Below are positions 1 through 5,679 of a stretch of DNA of 8,520 bases, piece by piece; positions within the stretch are counted from its first letter, which is position 1, and every line of letters starts with the position of its first letter. The notes below the pieces were generated by a model. It was not told the DNA's origin, ran no database searches, and saw nothing but the letters and a program-made list of their open reading frames with translations. This DNA comes from an uncultured Chloroflexota bacterium (lineage in GTDB: Bacteria > Chloroflexota > Anaerolineae > Caldilineales > Caldilineaceae), in assembly GCA_903858085.1 (NCBI GenBank), contig CAIOHJ010000189.1, positions 1-8,520 on the forward strand, read 5' to 3'. A program made the translations under genes and the position numbers.

Positions 1-1
1 C

Positions 2-235
2 CATGGCCGCTCCGACCGCCTGGCTGGCAACCACCCCAGGCCCGCTTGGGGCCATCTGGGCGATGCACATGGGCTGCTCGGCGGCATGCTCTTTGACCCC
101 CACCACAACACAGGCATGATCTATCTGATCGGTGGCGTCGGCTGCGATCCCGAAACCTATCCAGGCAGGGACTCTGCCTTCTACAGATGGGAAGAAGATC
201 TCCAACGCGCGATCCTGGCCTTTTTTCCACTGTAA
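2..235 (+). CDS. Serine hydrolase (beta-lactamase family), C-terminal fragment
   Basis: The last 77 codons of a gene that begins before the window are read in one open frame, ending in TAA at 233-235. The segment WGHLGDAHGLLGGMLFDP fits the third conserved box (H-x-G) of the beta-lactamase/penicillin-binding-protein-like family (PF00144). In that family this box is followed by a beta-strand such as the one here (MIYLIGG) and a C-terminal helix (EEDLQRAILAFF). Family members are hydrolases of beta-lactams, D-amino-acid peptides or esters, often exported. The catalytic Ser-x-x-Lys and Tyr boxes would lie upstream and cannot be seen, so the substrate cannot be assigned. The fragment has a plausible natural C-terminus and no sign of frameshift. 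The family call is moderately sure and rests on a short stretch. Confidence 0.6.
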   Translation, partial: HGRSDRLAGNHPRPAWGHLGDAHGLLGGMLFDPHHNTGMIYLIGGVGCDPETYPGRDSAFYRWEEDLQRAILAFFPL

Positions 236-241
236 CAGCCT

Positions 242-294
242 GGAGCCTGTCCGCAAGTCTGCACTGCTTGCACAGGTCCGTGCGCTCCTCGCAC
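242..294 (+). other. Two adjacent stem-loops downstream of the serine hydrolase
   Basis: Seven bases after the hydrolase stop codon lies a long hairpin. GGA (242-244), CCTGT (246-250) and GCAAG (253-257) pair with CTTGC (267-271), ACAGG (272-276) and TCC (277-279). It has small bulges at 245 and 251-252 and a nine-base loop. A second perfect hairpin abuts it: GTGCG (280-284) / CGCAC (290-294), loop CTCCT. No T-run follows, so this is not a classic intrinsic terminator. It could stabilise the 3' end of the hydrolase mRNA or mark a factor-dependent end. It was read by eye, with no folding energy calculated. Confidence 0.35.
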
Positions 295-333
295 AACCCT
301 CCGTTGTCCGTCTGGAATTGTTGGGCCAGATCG

Positions 334-363
334 CTGCAATTTGACGCAACCCCAGCCTTGCAG
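334..363. promoter_or_regulatory. Inverted repeat over the sufE promoter (possible operator)
   Basis: CTGCAA at 334-339 and TTGCAG at 358-363 are exact inverted copies separated by 18 bp. The left arm ends one base before the -35 box and the right arm ends directly before the -10 box. Since both arms lie upstream of the expected transcription start, the dyad would act as DNA rather than RNA, for example as the site of a dimeric repressor. A six-base dyad with a free spacer can arise by chance, and no known regulator motif is recognised. Confidence 0.3.
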
Positions 364-369
364 TAGGAT
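341..369 (+). promoter_or_regulatory. Candidate sigma70-type promoter of the sufE unit
   Basis: TTGACG at 341-346 matches the -35 consensus at five of six positions. TAGGAT at 364-369 matches the -10 consensus at four of six, with an ideal 17-bp spacer. Transcription would start near 376, giving a leader of about 80 nt before the preferred GTG start of sufE at 457. It lies in the gap between the hydrolase and sufE, where a promoter is expected. No experimental support. Confidence 0.5.
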
Positions 370-405
370 CTATCGCGCTGTTCCAGACAATCAGCTTCTA
401 CGCGT

Positions 406-419
406 CCCCCCGCAGGGGG
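406..419 (+). other. Short G/C hairpin in the sufE leader
   Basis: CCCCC (406-410) pairs with GGGGG (415-419) around a CGCA tetraloop. It sits in the predicted leader, about 25 bases before the sufE ribosome binding site. It leaves that site free, so it could protect the 5' end of the mRNA or slow ribosome loading. There is no T-run, so it is not a terminator. Confidence 0.3.
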
Positions 420-442
420 CTGGCGCGTGCTGGCCCACCAGT

Positions 443-447
443 GGAGA
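443..447 (+). promoter_or_regulatory. Ribosome binding site that favours the sufE GTG at 457
   Basis: GGAGA lies nine bases before the GTG at 457. The more upstream in-frame GTG at 427 is preceded by a G/C hairpin rather than a clear Shine-Dalgarno sequence, and the extra ten residues it would add match nothing typical of SufE. Confidence 0.5.
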
Positions 448-456
448 AATACGGTC

Positions 457-909
457 GTGACCGAGACAACGTTGCAAGAAAAGATCAACCGCTGCCCACC
501 CGCTTTGCAAGAGATCATCGCTGAATTTCGCGAGGCCACCCCGCGCGACCGGATGGAATATCTGATCGAATTTGCGCTCAATCTGCCGGCATTGCCCGAA
601 CGCTACCAAGCCCAACGGGACAGCCTCGAACAAGTCCATGAATGCCAGACCCCGGTCTTTCTGGCAGCCGAAGTGCAGCAAGAGCAGGTGCATTTTTATC
701 TGGACATCCCCCCCGAATCTCCGACCGTACGCGGCTATGCAGCGATTCTGGTGGCGGGCTTCACCGGTGCCACCCCGGAGGCCGTGCTGTCAACACCGGA
801 CGATGTCTATCTGCTGCTTGGCCTGCACGAAGTCATTACGCCGCAAAGAGTTCGCGGCCTGCATGCGTTGTTGAACTATATGAAAAAACAGGTAAGAAAG
901 CATCAATGA
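457..909 (+). CDS. sufE: SufE family sulfur acceptor for Fe-S cluster assembly
   Basis: A 150-residue SufE-type protein. SufE takes the persulfide sulfur from the cysteine desulfurase SufS and passes it to the SufBCD scaffold during Fe-S cluster assembly in the cytoplasm. The expected acceptor cysteine is Cys63, in VHECQTPVFL. The 'ECQTP' form differs from the GCQS form of E. coli SufE and, from memory, matches the subtype seen in Actinobacteria. Other SufE-like stretches are residues 80-98 (YLDIPPESPTVRGYAAILV) and 126-141 (VITPQRVRGLHALLNY). E. coli SufE is 138 residues, so the length fits. The start is GTG at 457, chosen for its GGAGA; GTG at 427 is the alternative and adds ten residues. 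The stop overlaps the start of the next gene (ATGA). No sufS, sufB, sufC or sufD lies in the window. Confidence 0.85.
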   Translation: MTETTLQEKINRCPPALQEIIAEFREATPRDRMEYLIEFALNLPALPERYQAQRDSLEQVHECQTPVFLAAEVQQEQVHFYLDIPPESPTVRGYAAILVAGFTGATPEAVLSTPDDVYLLLGLHEVITPQRVRGLHALLNYMKKQVRKHQ

Positions 910-1490
910 GCACCAAGTCCGGTTTTTCGCGCTGCCCTTACTGCCGGCACAAACTCGAGAAAACTCCCAAACGCAAGACGCTCTGCCCACAATGCAGCAA
1001 ACCGATTTATGTGCGCGGCGGGAAGCTGCTGCGCGAAGATGCACTGGCTGAGGGCGAGGAGACAAAACCCAAAGCCAGCAAACCCAAGGCAAGCCCTCGC
1101 AAACCCAAAACATCCACAGCCAGACCTCCCAAGCAGAAGGCCCTCGGGCAGCTGGCCGCCGATCTGCTGAAGATGGACAAGGAAACGTATCGAGGCGAAG
1201 ATCGGATGGCGGGTCTGCAGCTCCTGCTCAAACTGGCTGGAGCCCTCCTGGCCAGCGGCAACCTGGCTTCCCTGCTGACCGGCCTGTTCGGCGGCGCTTC
1301 CACCAACAGCGCTGACCGCAGCGGGCTGGCAGGGCTGGTCCAGGAACTGGATACAACAAAGTTGATCGAAAGCGCCTCAAGCGCCTATGCCGACCTCAAC
1401 GAGCAGGAACAGTTCTATCTGCGGGCCGCTGTCTCCTGGATCCAGAATGGTTTTCAGCTGCCCGAAGCGGAAGAGCCACCTGTTCGCTGA
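906..1490 (+). CDS. Zinc-ribbon protein of unknown function, coupled to sufE
   Basis: A 194-residue protein not recognised as a known family. The N-terminus carries a four-cysteine zinc ribbon, CPYC (residues 10-13) and CPQC (27-30), followed by IYVRGGKLL. Residues 52-78 form a basic, disordered-looking linker with repeated KPK/KAS units. The C-terminal part is helical: residues 100-130 are rich in Leu, Ala and Gly and could be a buried or membrane-associated hairpin, though no charge-free transmembrane span is clear. Residues 151-184 look like a soluble amphipathic helix pair. The start is the ATG at 906, which overlaps the sufE stop in ATGA and points to translational coupling. An open frame reaches back to 642, but only as the +1 shadow of sufE. 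The coupling suggests a shared transcript, but not necessarily a role in Fe-S assembly. Confidence 0.75.
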   Translation: MSTKSGFSRCPYCRHKLEKTPKRKTLCPQCSKPIYVRGGKLLREDALAEGEETKPKASKPKASPRKPKTSTARPPKQKALGQLAADLLKMDKETYRGEDRMAGLQLLLKLAGALLASGNLASLLTGLFGGASTNSADRSGLAGLVQELDTTKLIESASSAYADLNEQEQFYLRAAVSWIQNGFQLPEAEEPPVR

Positions 1491-1506
1491 GAGAATGCGT
1501 TCCTAC

Positions 1507-1549
1507 AAAAAAGCGCTGGGGGAAGGCGGTCAGGCCACCTCCCCCCAGC
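1507..1549 (-). terminator. Intrinsic terminator for the four-repeat lipoprotein gene
   Basis: Read on the minus strand, positions 1549-1542 pair exactly with 1522-1515 (GCTGGGGG on the plus strand at 1515-1522). The stem continues past one mismatch through AGG/CCT. It is followed two bases later by six Ts (the A-run at 1507-1512 on the plus strand). This is the standard hairpin plus U-run layout, 46 bases beyond the lipoprotein stop. The plus-strand zinc-ribbon gene ends just before it, at 1490, but no T-run follows on that strand. The hairpin may still hinder transcription from that side. Confidence 0.75.
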
Positions 1550-1552
1550 ACT

Positions 1553-1589
1553 GACAGACCAGCTGCTCGACAGACCAGCTGCTCGACAG
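1553..1589. repeat. 16-bp tandem repeat, 2.3 copies
   Basis: GACAGACCAGCTGCTC occurs at 1553-1568 and again without change at 1569-1584, followed by the first five bases of a third copy (1585-1589). Each copy carries the palindrome CAGCTG. The block lies between the lipoprotein stop codon (1595-1597) and its terminator hairpin, so it would be in the 3' untranslated part of that mRNA. It is probably a slippage product; no function is evident. Confidence 0.85.
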
Positions 1590-1594
1590 CCCCT

Positions 1595-3247
1595 TTATTC
1601 GATCGTCACGCGCACCGCCAGATCCACTGCTGGCATCATCGGCAGAATTTGGCTGGTGAGAAACTCCTGCAGCGCAGGGGATTCGAGCGGGGTACCTGCC
1701 AGATAGGGCTTGGCCAGCACAAGTGCAGCCGACAACGAGGCTGCATCATGGTCGAGCGCCACCAGCTCTGTGCCGTCGGCCAGGAGAGAGAGGGTGTTGC
1801 CATTGTTCACGATCTCCACCGTAGAAGCATTGAGATCGGCAAAAATCTTTGTGACTGCCTCTGGCAACAGGGGCAGATCAACACCCAGCCCAGCCAGCTG
1901 GTCGGCAGAGAGACCTGCCGCTGAGACAATCTGGCCGTCCCGAATGGTTGCACTGAGGTGAATCACAGGGGCAGCCATCTCGCCCAGCTCAGCAGGCGCA
2001 AAGCTCGGCTCGCCGGGCACGGCGACATCTTCCGCAGCCCCCGACAGCGCGATCCGGGTGCTCAATCCATCCTGAAGCAGCGACCCGGTCAGCGCATCAA
2101 GCAGCGGCGCCGGCAACCCTGCCTGGGTGCTGGCGATTCCAGCCAGAATGTTCAGCCCGTTCGGGCCAAAACGAATGCGCGGCAGCGTCTGGCCGTCGAC
2201 AGCAATGTCGATCGATTCGGTTGACAGGTCCAGGGCCAACTGACCGATACCTGCATCTCGCAGCGGCTGCAGCGTTTCGGCGGGCAAGGTCACCCCCGGC
2301 AACTCCAGCCCCAACAGCTGCAGGCCGCCATCTTCTTCCACCTCGACCGGCAGATCCGGCAGTTGGAGCTCGGTCGGCTCCCCCGTCAGGTCAGCTGTCA
2401 CTGCCAGATTCAAGCTGGGAAGCTGTGTAAGCACCCCCCCCAGCAAATTCTGCGTGGCCTGGTCTCCGGCCAGCACAGCCGGCAACAAATTTTTCAGGCG
2501 GCCCAGATAGGCCGCGTCGTAAGCAATTCCTGGCATACGCTTGCCGTCAACAGTCAGGACGATTCCTGACGGCGTCGTTGCTACCTGGATATTGCCGATA
2601 CCCAGGCTGCGCAGCTGCCCCAACAGGGCAGCGTCCAGCTGTAAAGGATTGGCGCCGCCGGTCAGAGCAGCCAGGGCGCTGCCTGGAATCGAGCCGATGC
2701 TGCCGTTGCCACTCTCGTCGAAGGAAACGCCCAGCACCAGTGGATCCCCAGGTTGTGCCGACGGTTCTGCCGAGATGGCTGTCTCTCCACGCCAGCGGGG
2801 GAGATCCAGCGCCGCTCCGTCGGCTGCTGGCAGCGTAATGGCCGCCCCCAGGCCGATCCGGCGCAGCCAAGGCAGCCCCTCAGCAATCGCATCCCCACCC
2901 GGGATACCTGCTGCAACCGCCAGCAGATTGGCGACACTCTCGTCGTCCCACGCCAGGTAAATCTGATCTTCGCCGTTGACATAGACGTGGACGCCATTGT
3001 AGCCGATCCGCAACTCCACCTTCTGGCCCAGCGCCTGCAGCATCTGAAGTTGGTCAGGTGTCAACAGCGGACCCAGGCCAATCCCATAGACGCTGGCGTT
3101 CCCATTGGCGTCGAAAGCGACCGAAAGCGAAGGCAGGTTAAACCAGGTCTGGCCCTGTCCCCCCCCACCGCCACTGCACGCCGCAACCGTCGCCATCGCC
3201 ATCAGCACGGCCAGGAGAATCGGCAAGTACTTGCGTTTTGCCTGCAT
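1595..3247 (-). CDS. Lipoprotein with four internal repeats, function unknown
   Basis: A 550-residue exported protein. Residues 1-23 are a lipoprotein signal peptide: KRK, a hydrophobic core, then the lipobox VAAC with lipidated Cys24 and a flexible SGGGGG tail. The rest shows four diverged copies of a ~100-120-residue unit, at about 40-140, 170-285, 303-400 and 428-548. Each holds a Leu-rich strand/helix with a 'LG(I/V)' turn, then a strand ending in a 'V-D/N-G' hairpin. The hairpins are VYVNGEDQIYLAW (88-100), LTVDGKRMPGIAYD (231-244), IAVDGQTLPRIRF (348-360) and LLADGTELVALDH (488-500). Each is followed by an L-x-x-L-L helix. The unit is not recognised. It is probably anchored on the outer face of the membrane and may bind a partner or surface polymer. 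GAGGAGA at 3254-3260 lies six bases before the ATG and supports the start. No catalytic motif is seen. Confidence 0.85.
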   Translation of the reverse strand: MQAKRKYLPILLAVLMAMATVAACSGGGGGQGQTWFNLPSLSVAFDANGNASVYGIGLGPLLTPDQLQMLQALGQKVELRIGYNGVHVYVNGEDQIYLAWDDESVANLLAVAAGIPGGDAIAEGLPWLRRIGLGAAITLPAADGAALDLPRWRGETAISAEPSAQPGDPLVLGVSFDESGNGSIGSIPGSALAALTGGANPLQLDAALLGQLRSLGIGNIQVATTPSGIVLTVDGKRMPGIAYDAAYLGRLKNLLPAVLAGDQATQNLLGGVLTQLPSLNLAVTADLTGEPTELQLPDLPVEVEEDGGLQLLGLELPGVTLPAETLQPLRDAGIGQLALDLSTESIDIAVDGQTLPRIRFGPNGLNILAGIASTQAGLPAPLLDALTGSLLQDGLSTRIALSGAAEDVAVPGEPSFAPAELGEMAAPVIHLSATIRDGQIVSAAGLSADQLAGLGVDLPLLPEAVTKIFADLNASTVEIVNNGNTLSLLADGTELVALDHDAASLSAALVLAKPYLAGTPLESPALQEFLTSQILPMMPAVDLAVRVTIE

Positions 3248-3339
3248 GAGCCATCTCCTCTTTGTTCATCTCAAATTCAAAAAATCTAAATTGTTTCACC
3301 CATCAACACGGGAATCCAGTGTCTTTTGAATGTCACCGC

Positions 3340-3368
3340 ATCATACAACATCTCACAGCAATGCACAA
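3340..3368 (-). promoter_or_regulatory. Weak promoter candidate for the lipoprotein gene
   Basis: On the minus strand, TTGTGC (3368-3363) and TATGAT (3345-3340) are 17 bp apart. The -10 matches consensus at five of six positions, but the -35 at only three. Transcription would begin near 3333, about 85 bases before the start codon. It lies in the AT-richer part of the divergent region, where a promoter is expected, but the match is modest. Confidence 0.35.
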
Positions 3369-3424
3369 GCGCCTATTGGAGGCTGGGGAAGATTTCACAG
3401 CCGCTTGGGCCAGACCTGCCATGT

Positions 3425-3453
3425 TTGACAAATCTGGATTGGAAGTATATGAT
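3425..3453 (+). promoter_or_regulatory. Near-consensus sigma70-type promoter for pckG
   Basis: A perfect -35 box TTGACA (3425-3430) and TATGAT (3448-3453, five of six) are separated by an ideal 17 bp. This is the best promoter match in the window. Transcription should begin near 3460, leaving an unusually long leader of about 285 nt before the pckG ATG at 3746. The surrounding DNA (about 3420-3510) is visibly more AT-rich than the genes. Confidence 0.7.
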
Positions 3454-3459
3454 GAAGCC

Positions 3460-3745
3460 ATGTTTGTTTACCATAAAATTTCTTTTGTGTGTAAAAAGAC
3501 TCTTTTGCGCGCGGCGCGATCGTCAGAGCTCTGCGCTGTCAGAGCGCCGCGCTGCTGTCCGCAAAAAATCAGCTCCCTCCACGTGTGTAGTGCCCCAGAA
3601 GAGAGCCGTGCCAGACAGAGCGCCAAAGGCGACCCGAACGTTGGGGCATTCCCCAGTGCAGCGTCCCCGCCGCCTGCGCTCTACATCGTCCCCGAAGAGG
3701 CTTCTGCCAGCAGAACAAACGATTGAGTAAGATCGGGAGATCCAG
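3460..3745 (+). promoter_or_regulatory. Long structured leader of pckG; gene-free divergent region
   Basis: The 498 bp between the lipoprotein and pckG hold no credible gene, only promoters and this leader. It is dense in inverted repeats. A nine-base perfect stem pairs 3509-3517 with 3544-3552; its loop contains the palindrome CAGAGCTCTG (3524-3533). An alternative stem, 3533-3537/3543-3547, competes for the same right arm. TGCCCC (3591-3596) can pair with GGGGCA (3643-3648), or the latter can fold locally as TGGGG/CCCCA (3642-3646/3651-3655). CGCC/GGCG (3621-3624/3628-3631) and TTCTGC/GCAGAA (3702-3707/3710-3715) add further hairpins. GATC (3731-3734) and GATC (3739-3742) flank the GGGA of the ribosome binding site. 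Alternative pairings suggest a switch-like leader, but no known riboswitch class is recognised and no folding was computed. Confidence 0.4.
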
Positions 3746-5623
3746 ATGACTGTTTTTACCCTTCCAGAGTATGTGACCCATCCAGAACTCCGCAGTTGGG
3801 TCGAAGAGATGGTGGCATTGTGCCAGCCAGATGCGTTTCACTGGTGCGATGGCTCTCAGGAAGAATACGACAGACTTTGCGAGTTGATGGTTGCAAATGG
3901 CAGTTTTATCCGGCTCAACCCAGCCAGACGGCCAAACTGTTTTCTGGCGCGCTCCCATCCCAGCGATGTCGCTCGCGTAGAGGATCGCACCTTCATCTGT
4001 TCGTTGAGCGCCAAAGATGCAGGTCCGACCAACAACTGGATGCATCCAAGGCAGATGAAAGAAGAATTGCGGCCCAAATTTGCCGGTTCCATGCGGGGGC
4101 GCACCCTGTATGCGATTCCCTACAGCATGGGACCGATCGGCTCGCCGATCGCACACATCGGTGTCGAATTGACCGACTCCCCCTATGTGGTGGTCAACAT
4201 GCGGATCATGACCCGGATAGGTCAGGCGGTGGTGGCTGCGCTCGGGAACGGCGAATTTGTTCGCTGTCTGCATTCGGTGGGGATGCCGCTGGAAGCCGGC
4301 CGGCAGGATGTCCCTTGGCCCTGCAACCCGGACCCAGCCCAAAAATATATCGTCCATTTCCCCGAAGAGCGGACCATCTGGAGCTACGGCTCTGGCTACG
4401 GCGGCAATGCCCTGCTGGGGAAAAAAGGATTTGCGCTGCGGATCGCCTCCGTGCTGGCGCGCGAGCAGGGCTGGCTGGCCGAACATATGCTGATCCTGGG
4501 GGTGAAGAACCCTGCCGGGGAAAAGACCTACGTGGCGGCGGCCTTCCCCAGCGCGTGTGGCAAGACCAACTTTGCGATGCTCATCCCACCCAAACCCTTC
4601 CAGGAAGAAGGCTGGGAGGTCACCACGGTCGGCGACGACATTGCCTGGATCAAACCCAATCCCAAAGATGGGCAGATCTACGCGATCAACCCAGAAGCCG
4701 GGCTGTTTGGGGTCGCTCCTGGGACCAACTATACCAGCAACCCGAATGCCATGGAGTCAATTTTGGCCGATACCCTGTTTACCAACGTGGCGCTGACCGA
4801 CGACGGAGATGTCTGGTGGGAGGGGATGACAAAGGAGCCACCGTCTCATCTGATCGACTGGCAGGGACAGGATTGGACACCTGGGTGCGGGCGCAAGGCC
4901 GCCCACCCCAATGCCCGTTTTACGGCGCCTCTCCGCCAGTGCCCATCCGTCGATCCCGCCTACGACGATCCGAACGGGGTTCCCATCTCGGCATTCATCT
5001 TTGGGGGCCGGCGGAGCACGGTGGTGCCGCTGGTCTATCAGTCATTCAACTGGGCCTTCGGCGTCTATGCAGCTGCCACGATGGGCTCGGAAATGACCGC
5101 AGCCGCCTTTGGCAACCTGGGGGAAGTGCGGCGTGACCCCTTTGCCATGTTGCCCTTTGCGGGCTACCACATGGGCGCCTACATCAACCACTGGCTGGAT
5201 TTTGGGCGCCACATTCCCAACCCGCCCCGCATCTTCAACGTCAACTGGTTCCGTCGCGACGAAGATGGCAATTTTCTCTGGCCAGGCTTCAGCGACAACA
5301 TGCGGGTGTTGAAATGGGTGGTCGAGCGAGTCCGCGGCCGCAGCCTGGGGGTCGAATGTCCGCTGGGCTGGGTGCCCCGCTACGACCATCTTGACTGGCG
5401 TGGCATGGAGCGCTTCACCCGCCACGAGTTTGATACCATCATGACGGTCGACCGCGACCAATGGATGAAAGAGATCGCCTCCCACGACGAGCTTTTCTTC
5501 AAATTGTACGACCGTCTGCCCAAAGAGATGATGTTCATCCGCGAGTTGCTTCTCTCTGGACTCTGGCGATCGCCCGGCACCTGGAGCCTGGACGAACGCG
5601 AGTTTTTTGACGACATCAACTAG
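3746..5623 (+). CDS. pckG: Phosphoenolpyruvate carboxykinase, GTP-dependent
   Basis: A 625-residue cytosolic enzyme (EC 4.1.1.32) that converts oxaloacetate and GTP to phosphoenolpyruvate, GDP and CO2. This is the first committed step of gluconeogenesis, and in anaerobes it can run in reverse. Typical GTP-family motifs appear in order: RTFICS (81-86, substrate arginine), NNWMHP (96-101), SPIAHIGVELTDSPYVV (133-149), SGYGGNALLGKK (216-227, metal-binding lysine region), AEHMLILG (245-252, metal histidine), and the P-loop AFPSACGKTN (266-275) with the reactive Cys271. Then come GDDIAW (296-301, metal aspartate), NPEAGLFGVAPG (315-326), NARF (389-392) and GGRRSTVVPLVYQSF (420-434). Length is normal for the family and nothing is missing. 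GGGAGA at 3735-3740 lies five bases before the ATG. The strong promoter and long leader suggest control at transcript level. thrC follows after 56 bases. Confidence 0.97.
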   Translation: MTVFTLPEYVTHPELRSWVEEMVALCQPDAFHWCDGSQEEYDRLCELMVANGSFIRLNPARRPNCFLARSHPSDVARVEDRTFICSLSAKDAGPTNNWMHPRQMKEELRPKFAGSMRGRTLYAIPYSMGPIGSPIAHIGVELTDSPYVVVNMRIMTRIGQAVVAALGNGEFVRCLHSVGMPLEAGRQDVPWPCNPDPAQKYIVHFPEERTIWSYGSGYGGNALLGKKGFALRIASVLAREQGWLAEHMLILGVKNPAGEKTYVAAAFPSACGKTNFAMLIPPKPFQEEGWEVTTVGDDIAWIKPNPKDGQIYAINPEAGLFGVAPGTNYTSNPNAMESILADTLFTNVALTDDGDVWWEGMTKEPPSHLIDWQGQDWTPGCGRKAAHPNARFTAPLRQCPSVDPAYDDPNGVPISAFIFGGRRSTVVPLVYQSFNWAFGVYAAATMGSEMTAAAFGNLGEVRRDPFAMLPFAGYHMGAYINHWLDFGRHIPNPPRIFNVNWFRRDEDGNFLWPGFSDNMRVLKWVVERVRGRSLGVECPLGWVPRYDHLDWRGMERFTRHEFDTIMTVDRDQWMKEIASHDELFFKLYDRLPKEMMFIRELLLSGLWRSPGTWSLDEREFFDDIN

Positions 5624-5679
5624 CTTTCCATCGGGTGCACAGCTCACAACATCCGTTTCCGTGACAAGGACTTCATGCC

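Noticed and set aside
242..294. A known small RNA such as SRP RNA or 6S RNA
   Set aside because: The conserved core motifs of SRP RNA are not visible, the block is too short for 6S, and no T-run follows. It was kept as an unnamed hairpin pair only.
132..344. 70-residue plus-strand open frame beginning inside the serine hydrolase
   Set aside because: Its first half is the out-of-frame shadow of the hydrolase. Its second half (SLEPVRKSALLAQ...) looks helical but has no start codon or ribosome binding site after 235 and spans the stem-loops at 242-294.
427..456. GTG at 427 as the sufE start
   Set aside because: It is preceded by a G/C hairpin instead of a ribosome binding site and adds ten residues atypical of SufE. 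GTG at 457 has GGAGA at nine bases. Not excluded.
642..905. Upstream extension of the zinc-ribbon gene to an ATG at 642
   Set aside because: This stretch is the +1 frame of sufE. The ATG at 906 overlaps the sufE stop in ATGA and begins the recognisable protein.
3262..3730. Two overlapping plus-strand frames (3262-3726 and 3326-3730) in the divergent region
   Set aside because: Both run through the near-consensus pckG promoter and the structured leader and have low-complexity, Arg/Ser/Pro-rich ends. Neither looks like a known protein.
3569..4486. 305-residue minus-strand frame antisense to pckG
   Set aside because: It lies largely over the strongly conserved pckG frame and its sequence is a shadow of that codon pattern. 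There is no start context.
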